From: Neospora caninum Liverpool
Lineage: Eukaryota; Apicomplexa; Conoidasida; Eucoccidiorida; Sarcocystidae
Length of the DNA stretch: 64,000 bases
Direction: 5' to 3'
NCBI RefSeq assembly: GCF_000208865.1
Contig: NC_018396.1
Coordinates: forward strand, 4,706,514-4,770,513
Shown one piece after another: positions 47,853 through 58,145 of the stretch. Position numbers and translations under genes: made by a program. The notes beneath the pieces are model-generated. The model was not told the DNA's origin. It made no database searches and saw only the letters and a list, made by a program, of their open reading frames with translations. Each line of letters starts with the position of its first letter. The stretch's first letter is position 1.

Positions 47853-49915
47853 TGTGCCTGCTGAGGATTGACACGGCAGGCGCAGTCGACTCGCGGTGGA
47901 GAAGCATTGAAAGAACCCGAGAGACGGCACAAGCCTGGGACGGTCTACGAAGACGAGACGAAAGAGCAGCCTGGCGAAGCCTGGCCCAGGGGGTTCTGAG
48001 GCAGTCGCATTAAAGCTTTTCAGGAAGGGGCCAGCTTTGCCTCTCAAAGCGCAGGTAAAAAGACAAATGGACGCAGGCGTGAGATTGTGCGATAAAGATG
48101 AGTTCTTTTTCGTGGCGTCTAAAAGCGAAGCGCGTGTCAGAAGCAAGAACAGCGACAAAACGAACTCGGATGGCGCTTTTGAGGAGAATACAGCGTGAGA
48201 CTGACCGGAGTCTCGGTGTGCTCCAGGCTTGGGGCACGTGACTGAAGCGGCGAGATGCTGAGTCTGACGGTGTACGCGAGCGTGTCAAGGCGGTAGGGTG
48301 GTTCCCAGCGCACACTCGCCGTAGTTTGGGTGTTCAGTGGAAACTAAACAACTAGAAGAACGCGAAGAGAGAGTGTATTCAAAGACCTCGCTAGCCACAG
48401 GCGCGCGGAGAACAGGTGACAAAGACGCCAGCGACTTGTGCGAATGGTGAAAAAGGGCTGCTGATCCCTGCAGGCACTCTGGTGAATCCCGTAGCGAAAG
48501 CTAGTCCTGCGTGGGTGGCTCACCGCACACGACCGGAACTCTTTCTGGGGTTACACGCTTAGGAGCAAGACTGTGGAGGCTCCTTTTCGTCTGAGATAAA
48601 GCTGGCAAAAGGAGCGTTTCTCAAAGCATATCACTAAAGGGCATGCGTTCCTTCGAAAGGCTAAAACGCGTTGAAACGGCACCAGTGCGCCACACGTGTG
48701 GAGTCCGTCCCGCGTTGTCTTCCTGCACTGTCCTCCCCCCGCCTGTCCGTCGAAAGCGATACCCGTCCGCACGGCGTGTGGCGTTGAATCTTGTGGGCAC
48801 GAAAAAGAGTCTTAAGTCGCCGGTTTCTGTCGCCGCTTGAGTCGTGAAAAGACGCGAAACCCAGAAAGCGTCAACGGCGTGTTTTCCGGCGCGCCGAGTC
48901 CACTTTCGCGGCACCTCAGTGGCGAGCGCCCGCGACGGCTGACGCGTCCTCTCCCTGCTCGGCATTCGAGCTAGGAAGAGAAGTCCGGCGTATCTTCGGG
49001 AAATTTGCGTTTGCGGGGGGGATCTTCCCCAAATCCAGCAACTGCCGACAGCACCTCGGTTCGGCCTGTCTCCCTCGTTTTGCAACCCAGTTGCACTCTT
49101 CCCGGAAACCACGCTCTTCTGCTGAAAACGGCGACGCCGGAATCACCTCTTCTTCTTGGATGTACCTGCCTGTTTTGCATCAGGCACTGTGTGGTCTGGG
49201 GTGGACTTTTCTCCTTCGTCTCTTTCTCAGACAAGGCGTTTTTGTGCTTGGAACCGCATTTTCCGTCCGGGTGCGGTGCGTGGCACGCAAATCTGTCAAG
49301 GCGTTTGGACCCATCCAGATTCTCTTCTCTCGTTCGCGTCACGAGTTTTTCAGGTCAGCCGGAACGCCATTCTCATTTTCAAGTTCTGCCTTCCTCAGGG
49401 GAACCCGACGTTTGCTGTGCTTTTCCCCCACAGCTCGTCCCCGTGGCCTGGCGACGTGCAGTCAGTGGCGTTATTTTGGTGTTCTTCGGGCACAAACGCG
49501 CTCTTTTTTTGCCGCAAACGTAAAAACCTGTCACAGTCTCCACGCGACTCCCTTGTCGCACCGGTCGCTGTCACTCGAACCGCGGGATGTGCCACGTCTC
49601 CGTGGTCACTGCGTGCGCTCTAAGTCTGTGACTCGGCCTCATGAGATTTTTCAGCGTTGAGATTCCGAGCGTGAAAACACTGATTGTAGGCGAGCGACAG
49701 TCACGAGTCGACTTCGGTATTTCCCTGGCGCGCACTAGCAGACTCGGGGGGCAACTGCTTTGCAGGATCCGCGTCTCCTCTCGGCCCTCTCGGGAGGAGA
49801 GTGACGGTCGTGGGAGTCTTGCCTACACGTTGACGGCGCCGTTGCAGCTGGAGCGGTTTGTACTAACTGTGTAACGCGTTTCTGCTGCTGTCGGTTTCTT
49901 TAGGTTTCAGCCACA
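47853..49915. promoter_or_regulatory. Divergent promoter region of the dynein (-) and KH protein (+) genes
   Basis: 2.06 kb lie between the two start codons, which face away from each other. Two GAGACG hexamers (47921-47926, in the longer AGAGACG; and 47955-47960) lie within about 110 bases upstream of the dynein ATG. A WGAGACG element has been reported in Toxoplasma promoters, but such short motifs occur by chance. Several frames are open here (for example 49005-49660, +) but none shows a domain. The right end contains the 5' UTR intron acceptor described separately. Confidence 0.45.
49861..49910 (+). promoter_or_regulatory. Branch point and acceptor of a 5' UTR intron
   Basis: TACTAAC at 49861-49867, the classical branch-site sequence, is followed by a T-rich tract and CAG at 49908-49910, five bases before the KH-protein ATG. 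A second AG (49902-49903) lies within the tract. This is the layout of a splice acceptor, implying that the leader is spliced and the coding sequence starts just after the junction. The donor was not identified. Confidence 0.6.
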
Positions 49916-52900
49916 ATGACTCAAGAGGAGGCTGAAGACGTGAAAATGGACCGACGGTCCTCTCGAGGGCCCTCTGGTTCGCGCGAAGGCTCGCGGTCCC
50001 GGGAGCGTTCACCGAGACAGGACAGGTCGCCGCCGCGGGAAGGAGAACTGCGAGAAAATGTGGGAAACGGAGACGATCGCCGAGCTTCCAGCGTCGGGCG
50101 CAGGAGCCGTTCGCGCTCCTATCGATCTTCGAGAAGATCTGAATCTAGGTACAGACGCACCCGAGCAAAAAAATGTGGCTGCCAAGCGGCGCTCCAAATA
50201 AAGGTGCTTCGATCCGTTCGGGCGGACAGGGGTTTCCTGCTTTCTCTGGGAGGCGGGGCAGAACGTTTTACCTGGCCAAGTCTGACGCGAAAAGGGGGTA
50301 CGGATTCGTGGCGGGGAGGGAGGAGTCAAGTGGATCTCTTCCGCCGTGTCTGTGTTCGGTCCGTGCTGTTGTCCATTGTGATATCTCGTGTCTGCAAAAA
50401 CGCTTCGGGTTGGCCGTTTGTCTTGCTTCAGGGGATCTTCCAGGAACGGCCGCAGGCACTCCCGCTCTGCGAGTCGATCGCGTGACGCCCCCACGCGACA
50501 CCCAGAGGGCTACTGGACGGACGGGAAGGAAGCCTTCATTCTGAACATTGCAGACGAAGACGCCTCCTTCATTCTCGGCTCGGGTAAGTCTTTTCAATCT
50601 GAGGCGACCTCGGCCGCGTGTCCTTTTGGGGACTTCCGCTCTGGAGGTGATTCCCTGAGTCAGCGCAGAGGGGAGAGTCTATGGGGATTGCCAGAGTATC
50701 GATGAAAGGCTCAGCGCTGGTAGCGGGCGACTGTCGCAGAGGGGGGTAGAACACTGCATCTGCAGTCAACGGACGGGAAAACTGCCGCTTTCGTATTCGT
50801 GTGTATTCTAGTTCACATGACTCGAGGCGTTTTGTTCGGTTTTTTGCAGGTGGGCGAACGAAGCGCAAGCTCAGCCACGTGTGTGGCGCGGATCTGAATA
50901 TCCTGGAGAGGGACGGGCGGACAGTTCTGGAGATCCGCGGTACTCCCGACACAATCGACAAGGCGAAGTTGTACATTGGATTCGTCATGCAGCAGCGCGT
51001 CGGCCCCGTCGCTCTGCCTCCCGATGCAGAGAAGCGAGACGACTTGACAATCATTCATGTGAGTTCGCATGGAATGGCAGAGAAACAGTTTCAGCGTGAA
51101 CGCCTCCGCGCAAATTTCCGGGGGGACATCTTGGGCAAAACGCGTCTCTTTGTCCGCACACTATCCGAGTGCTGTTGCGTGTCGGTGGTCCGTTGGACGT
51201 TACGGGTTTGCGTCGACCTTTCTGCATCCCTGGAAGAAAGGCAGAGCGCGAAAATTCACCGGGTACCGAAGTCAGGGACGCGTGCTGTAGAGAGAAAACT
51301 CCACGTCGGTTCATGTCTTTTCGTTGGACATGAAACTGCGTCTGTTCAGGTTCCCCACGAGTGTGTGGGCTACGTGACCGGAAGAAAGGGAGCCGGGCTG
51401 CGCAGTGTCGAGGAGGAGTGGAATACTCTGATGTTCTTCACCGACTTGCGTTCCAAGGAGGCAGGCGAAACGGAGAAACTCGCCATCTTCGGCGAAATGT
51501 ACGTCCACTGCATCCGTTAACTTCCCGTGCGTGAAATGTGGCTGGTGGTCCCTTCGCGACAGAAGGAGGAGAGCGCGAGTCCGTGATAGCGAGGGAGATC
51601 GTGGTAGTTCAGAAGAGGTGCGTGGGCGATGTCAGTGTTTTTCCCCTTCTCGTTGAGCCGGAAGGGAAACAGCTTTCTTCGGTGCGTCTCTCGCAGCTGG
51701 CGTCGCGTTTTCTCCCCGTTTGTGGGGAAAGAGATCTGCGGCGGTGGAACGTATCTCTCACCACCCTACCCGTCGTTCCTCTCTGTGCCGTTCACTGTCA
51801 GGCGTGCGCGCCGGGGTTCAGAATTGAAGGTCATGAGTGCAGTGGAACAGAAGATGCCGGGGTATTTCATCAAAGACGATGAAGAACACTTCTCGAACAA
51901 CCCCGACTTCGACACTGACCGGATTCCTATCAAACTGGAGGACTACTCCTACGCGTTGGGTCAACGAGGAAGCACTCGAAAAAAGCTTGCGAGAGCGTCA
52001 GGTGCAATTTTGGAATATGTTGGCCGACACGCGTACATTGCGGGAACGATGGCAGAGAGGACTCGCGCGCGCCAGTACCTGCAGTGGTTGTGTGCCCAGA
52101 GAACGTCGTATGTCCACGTGGAAACGGATGGCCGGTAAGCACAGCTAAGGTTTTTCCACCAATGACCACCCCCCCCTCACCGCATGCATCGTTTCGAGCG
52201 TCGCGTCAAGTGGCGGGTCCACTCTGCTGGTTCTGCAGATTTTGCCGACGACGCCGTCCCCCTGTGGGTGTGGGTTTGTGAGTATATTGTGGAGGCGCTG
52301 TTCGGAAAGACCAGGACATAGGAACGCGTGGGCCAGTTTGCGTAGGGTCAGCGACTGGTGCGCTGAACCGGGTAGGGGGATAACGCTACGGCGAGGAGCG
52401 TCTCTGGAGCTGCAAGCGTTTGCTGTTTCGGCGTGAAAGTGACGATTCTGCTGGTGTGTCAGTGTACAGACGGCGCGTGTGTTCGCGGTTGCCGTCCCGA
52501 TTATATATTCGTTGCTCCGCCAAGGTATCGATGGCGTCTCGTTGCTGAAGGTTAACACCAAGTGTCAGGAAGCACACAGAGTTCTTGCGGCATCGCTTCC
52601 TTTGCAGTGACGACTGCGATGTTGTCTCGCTGCCGGTCGATGCGGTGGCCTACGTGACTGGAAGCAAAGGAAGCAATCTGCGCCGGGCAGAAGAAGAGAC
52701 TGGCACGTTCATCTTCCTGGACGGCTCGCGAGGCGGCAGAGACGAGCGTCTGCTCATCTTCGGTTGGAACGCGGAGGCGCGGTCTCGAGCGAGACAGAAG
52801 ATCCTAGCTCGCGTCGATGAGAAGATGTCCGGGCGTGCGAGGTGAGTTGCACGCGCGCGTGCATGGCTCGTGATCCTGTCGCTCTGTTCGGTGCTCGTGT

Positions 52901-55397
52901 CTCGTTTCGGGTGTTCCTTGTCGAGAAAAGTGGTTGTCTGTGTTTCCGAAAGTCGTGTCGACGCGTGTCGCCCCTTTCGTGAGGCCCGCGGTGGAAGAAG
53001 ATGGGTTGTTTGGACGCTCTGGATCGTGGGGCAGAAGCGCGTTTCCTGTCTGTTTATTCCCTCGCTGATATCTGTGTGCTTTCCTCTCTCCCAGACCCAT
53101 TGGTGCGGGTCCAGGTCGGTACCGCTCTCGCAGCCCACGCTATGACCGTCGATACGGCGGATACGATGATTACCGTGGAGGTTACGGCGGAGGCTACGGA
53201 GGTGGATACGGCGGCCGTGAAGGTGGCCGGGGCTACTACGGGGGAGGAGGTCGAGGCGGTTACTACGGCGGCCGCGACAGATCCGCCAGCAGAGACGGCG
53301 GATACGGCAGAAGCCGCTCTCGCGAGTACTACGGTGGCCGAGGCCGTGACCGCTCTCGAAGCTACGACAACGACAGCTACAGAAGCGGCGGTCGGGACCG
53401 CTATAGGTAGGCTTATGCAAGTCGAAGTTGCTCAAACCCAAACACCGTGAACTGTCCAAGTGTGAAAACATGGGTTTGGGAGAACCATGTCAATGTGCTA
53501 TTGAACGTGGAACCGGCCCATCCGTTTCGAAAACGTACTGGCGTTTGTTTGGCTCTGTCAGAGAAAAGGCGCCAGGTTGGTAGTGTCGCGCGGTCTTTCA
53601 AAAGAGGACGGCGCTTCCTTGTGTGGAGCATGTCTGAATGGTCCCGGGGTGATGTGGGTCCGTGTGTGATGCCTTACGTGGAGCTCTTTGTGAGGCTGGA
53701 CAGCTCGAGGCACGCGACGTGAAGTGTGCGGGGAGAGGGAAGGTCAACAGATGCATCGCGCTGCGTGTACAGGGCTGTGGCGTCAAGCGGCTGAGGAAGC
53801 AGGAACGTTTGTTTCATTTCCGTGGTATATGCTGTACGTCTGCAACCCCATACAGGTAGAAATGAGCCGGACCTGTCGCTCGTTTGAGACCACCGGGGTG
53901 CATCGTGACAGAATCAAACATTCGCGCGCAGTAGAAGTCCGGTGCGGATCTCCACTTCGTGTCGGTTGGGGTTTTACGTGGAAGCCGAGTTCGCGCAATC
54001 ACATCCCGTAGCTTCAGCCCCCTCCGTGTTCGCGCGCGTCTCCTACCGTTTTTGCCAAGGCTTGCGAGCGAAGTCAAGCGAGCGCATACGACAGACGCTA
54101 TCACCTGTGCCCCGCGCGATCGGCACCATGCTCGGACACATGAATGTACTCGTAGATCAAGGCCGTGTTTTTGGTCTGTTGACGCGTCACCGTCTCGCTG
54201 TTCGTGACCATGTTAGAACCGCGTTTCCGCCCCCGAGGCGCCAATGTGGAGACACGTGGTGCAAGGCATGCTTCGAGCTCCCCGGCCAGCCCGCCCTCCG
54301 AAGAGCTCTCGGCGGCGCACTCAGAGCAGAACGCGTTTTTCATGTGCCGAGACCGTGGAGAGGACACAGTGTGTGCTGAACTTAGTCGGAAGCAGAGGAA
54401 GAACCCGATCGGCTAGATGTCACAATGTCAAAACCCTCGTCTCGAGGTCCACGGGTCTCCCTATACGTCGCAGATAATTGTACTGTTCGCGTGAGTTGGT
54501 AGAACTGATCTTCGGTATGTAGTCGGCTGTGCATGTGTGGCTGAATGAAGCGGTAGGGTGCGAGGCAGCCGAATTTGGACGTAGACTCCAGTCTTTCCAC
54601 GTATACACAAGTTTCCGCAGTCGCGTAGGAATGCGAAAAAGTTGTTCGCCAGCAGTACGTTCTCCGTAGTAGTTTATATAGTCTTACGGGAACAACTCGT
54701 ATGAAATAGTGGGAGGTGGCGGATGGTCCCGTGTTTACGGGAAGTGTGTTGAGGGGGGTGCGTCGTCCTACGACTGTGATTCCCGGCGATTTCCCCTTCT
54801 TTCATGTGTGACGTTTTTTCTGTGGTTAGGGCGTCTCTATGGCGTTCTGTAGCCGTCGCGGGCGAAAACTGGCTGGGCTTGTTCGCGATGTCCATCGTCG
54901 ATGTCGCGTGTGTAATATGTACCACGGGGCGGTGGTCTTCGTTCCTAGCATAGCGAAAGGAGACAGGAGACGATGTCTTTGAGTGCCGGGTCCGAAAACG
55001 TGTGTTCGGCCACCTGCCGAGAGCGCCTGTCTTTTCTTCTTGCCGGTTCCTGGCCGTTAAGCGCCTCCGCAACTGTTGGGCCGATACGAAGAGTGATCGC
55101 GACAAGGCGGCTGGTGGTGTTGTGCGTGTGGAAAAATGGAAAGTCGCTGAAGTCAAGTGTTCAGGTGTTGGTCGTGTCGGCGAGTTGTTCTCAGGCCACG
55201 TGTTCAAGGTGTTTCGCTCCGAGAAGCCCCGTTTTCTATTGTAGATGCCCGATTTTCCGTATATCGGTCTTTTTGTCGCGTGTGTGTGTGTGTGTATCGG
55301 CGTTGTTTGCAGGAGTTATAGCCGTGAGAGGAGATACTCTCAGGAACGAGGCGGCTATCGTGATTCGAGAGATACTCGTGACAGATACAGACGTTAA
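49916..55397 (+). CDS. RS/RGG-rich protein with four KH RNA-binding domains, 8 exons
   Basis: Exons: 49916-50148, 50432-50583, 50850-51058, 51350-51498, 51802-52134, 52608-52841, 53095-53406, 55313-55397; 1,707 bases, 568 residues, all phases closing. ATG context is ccacaATGa. Residues 1-100 are Arg/Ser-rich with many RS pairs, as in splicing regulators. Four KH modules follow, each with a GxxG loop: 127-130 (GSGG), 209-212 (GRKG), 301-304 (GQRG) and 377-380 (GSKG). Modules 1 and 3 share LG..G.T+.KL; modules 2 and 4 share YVTG.KG..LR and EEE. Residues about 440-540 are Gly/Tyr/Arg-rich (YGG, RGG) with RS pairs, and exon 8 adds 27 Arg/Tyr/Ser-rich residues. Likely a nuclear RNA-binding or splicing factor (inference). 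No ortholog name recognised. The intron between exons 1 and 2 splits Arg78. Confidence 0.88.
53407..55312 (+). other. Last intron of the KH gene, 1.9 kb
   Basis: Much longer than the other six introns of this gene (253-473 bases). The exon 7 border reads tat ag/gtag, so an unspliced message reaches an in-frame TAG directly at the junction and encodes a 541-residue form. The acceptor (gttgtttgcag, 55302-55312) follows a TG-repeat-containing tract (about 55280-55296). No coding exon or RNA gene was recognised inside. Confidence 0.7.
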
Positions 55398-58145
55398 GTT
55401 GCTCAAGTTGCGGGGTGATGGGGTCGTGAGATTACTTTCCCTGTCCTCATTTTCGCGTTCCTACAAGATGGAACGCTGTAGGTCGCGCGAATGTGCCAAG
55501 CCCTGTTGGGTGTAGAGACTGACTTCAAGAGAGGCGGTGTTTTGGGGGGAATGGTTATTCGCAGATTTTTGGGGATGATGCGCTCGATCGTGCAAATGTG
55601 TGGCCTGGAAAATTCTATAGATCCGCGGAGCCTGTGTACCAGTTGGTCGTTCGGTTCCTCCTTGATATGCTTTTTCGATTGCACAAACGATCATTCGCGA
55701 AACAGAGGTAGCTTAAAAGAAAGTTCCACCACTCGGCTGAACGTACGGCACTGCTACCACCTCAGACTCTGAATTTCAATGTACTGCACTGGCTTACGAC
55801 GCAGCGAGCTGAGCCACGGTGGAATAGGAAGGAGGGGTATTGGGGTGAGATCCGTATAGCGCTTCAATTTGCAGATGTTCTACCTACGCACGCGCCTACG
55901 GGCATCGAAGTGCACGCACGTAAAGAAAAAAGCCATGTGAGCTGAAAAGCGAAAAGCGCTGCCAATGTAGGACGAATCAGCAGATTTCACGTCCTCTCTT
56001 GCCTGGCAGTCCCAGTGCCGGCGGTCAGCTAAGCGGTGCTCAGTCTTTTTAGTTTAAAAACACGACGCAAAACAGATGCAGCGCTGGATGAGCATCCACT
56101 CGCTGTGCTAACCTCATACATGCAAAGGGTGTGCCCGGTCGTTGTTGGTCTCGGTTGCGGATGTCCACGAAATGGAAGTGTAAGACCAGACCTGTCTGAC
56201 GCCCACAGTCAAAAGGTCCAGCGGTAAAGTATGTCAGTGCATTCGTAGATGAGAGATGAGACGCAGGTCATTGTACCCCACGTGTGTGCTGCGCTGCTTC
56301 CGAGGTTTTTACTTTTTTGCATCGGACTTCATGGTTCTAGATCGCAGATGCCGTTGGGAAGGTAACTGCCTACGACTTTATAGCCGTCCGCCAACGTATG
56401 TCTTAGCCACGCGGGGGGGAAACAAAGTGTTCCAGAGCAAAGAAGAATGGATCATTTTCCTCTGGGTGGCACTGCGTTGTCAGCTTCTTCGGTGGATCTG
56501 TCATCCAACAATGCAGTGTGCCTGGTTTGTGCACACGAGGCATGTAAATTACAGTCCGTACTCGTGGCAGGCGGAATCGTGGGGACCAAATACACTGGAT
56601 GTCTTCAAAACTTTTATCACTTGTTCTACCTTAACAATTGCCGGAAGTTTTAACGAAGAGTGGATTTATTTATGCTCAAACAAATCTGCCAGCGAACAAA
56701 GACAAACAGCAGTTCATCTTGATACATGGACTAAAAACGTCACACGTTCCGTCATAATTTCGAACCTTGGTGGCCATTTACGAACAGTACCTCAACACTG
56801 AAGAACCCAATGCTGTCGACTCTGTTGAACTCTGTTTCAGCTATAGAAAATGTGGCCGATGTAGTTTGGTTGCCCCAAGAATCAATTCTTTCTTCATGTT
56901 TCACGATTATTATGCAGATGCTGTACTAGTCTGTGGTATGTCTGGAAACTAACGATCATAGTGGTGACTCTGGATTGAGTCAATATAATAGAAGTATTCC
57001 TAAAAATAGTTTGCATCGAGTTTTCCTCTGGTGTCTATTTGACAAATATTACAAAAGGCTGAATCGCTCACTGGCTAGATCACGGTACGTGCTAGCTGTA
57101 GATGGGATCAAAAATGTTTGCACGTGAACAGGAGACTAGTGGACGGCTGACAATCTGAGCGTAGTTTCGCACGGTACGCCAGTTTGCGAGATTCAGACTC
57201 CGCTGCAGGGGGAAAGGATACGCTTTTGCGTGTGATTGCCAGTTGTGAGGTGGAGACGATCGATATTAAGTTTCTCGTGCCTCACGCCGTACTCCCTTTT
57301 TTTCAAAAGGTACGGATTTTTGGTCGTCTGCGTAGTGACCGCAAACCTCAGTGGGCACGAAAGATTTTTCTGAGTTTTACGAAGATCCGTCTCTTCAGTG
57401 TTCGGTTTCTTCGGCCATTCACTTTGCCGGCAGCCTTATTTTTACAGGTGAAATTTTCATGCATATTCTTTGGCCCTGTCCTTTCAGTGTCTCCCCGTCT
57501 GTGTGAGATACTGTATCCAGGTTCAAACTTATCAGGTCCTTGACATTGATGCTGAAGCAGGTGTGGGCATGCCCAATCGACGGATAGACGACCTATTTCT
57601 TCGGACAACCGAAGGAACCTTTCCCATATGATTGTAACAGCTCTGCTTTCCGTACGTGGATTGTCAAATCAAACCCGGCCTGAGGATTGAGTATATGCCT
57701 GTTCTCGACTGTATTTCCTCGTTCCCCAGTTTGGGAAGGAGGCTCGCTTCAGCAGCGCTTTGCCGAGGTCATATTTTCCCAAGAAGACAGAATGTGATCG
57801 ACATTAGAATCATATATCAACAGGGATAACTAGACACCGTTTCAACGTCTTCCACGTCGGTGGCATATCGTGATGTTGAGGCATTGGAGATATTCGTTTC
57901 CCGCTTGAAACGTGGGAACCGTTCAGTCTGTTTCTCTGTTTCGTAACGAAGCTGGTTCTGGACGGATTGTGATAATGCTCAGTAGCAACCGTTTTCCTGT
58001 GGAGGCTGCGATACCGGAAACAACAAGTCTGTTTGGCATTTGTTGACCGGCGAGAATCGGATAAGGGATAGACAAAAGTTAGGCGTAGTACTTCAGCTTC
58101 AGGGAGTCTTCAGAGACTCTGGAACAGTTATACTGGCAGTTCACG
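55398..58145 (+). other. Intergenic: 3' flank of the KH gene and promoter/leader of the protease gene
   Basis: 2.75 kb without a recognisable gene. The longest frame (56256-56801, +) has no domain, no favourable start context and irregular composition. The part from about 56600 to 57120 is visibly richer in A and T than its surroundings. The right end should hold the protease promoter and 5' UTR. Confidence 0.5.

Noticed and set aside
47853..48158. N-terminal extension of the dynein from an upstream in-frame Met
   Set aside because: The extension shows no dynein similarity; the Met at 47852 has an A at -3 and gives a normal N-terminus.
56256..56801. 181-residue open frame (+) between the KH gene and the protease
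   Set aside because: No domain, irregular composition and no splice or start signals to support it.
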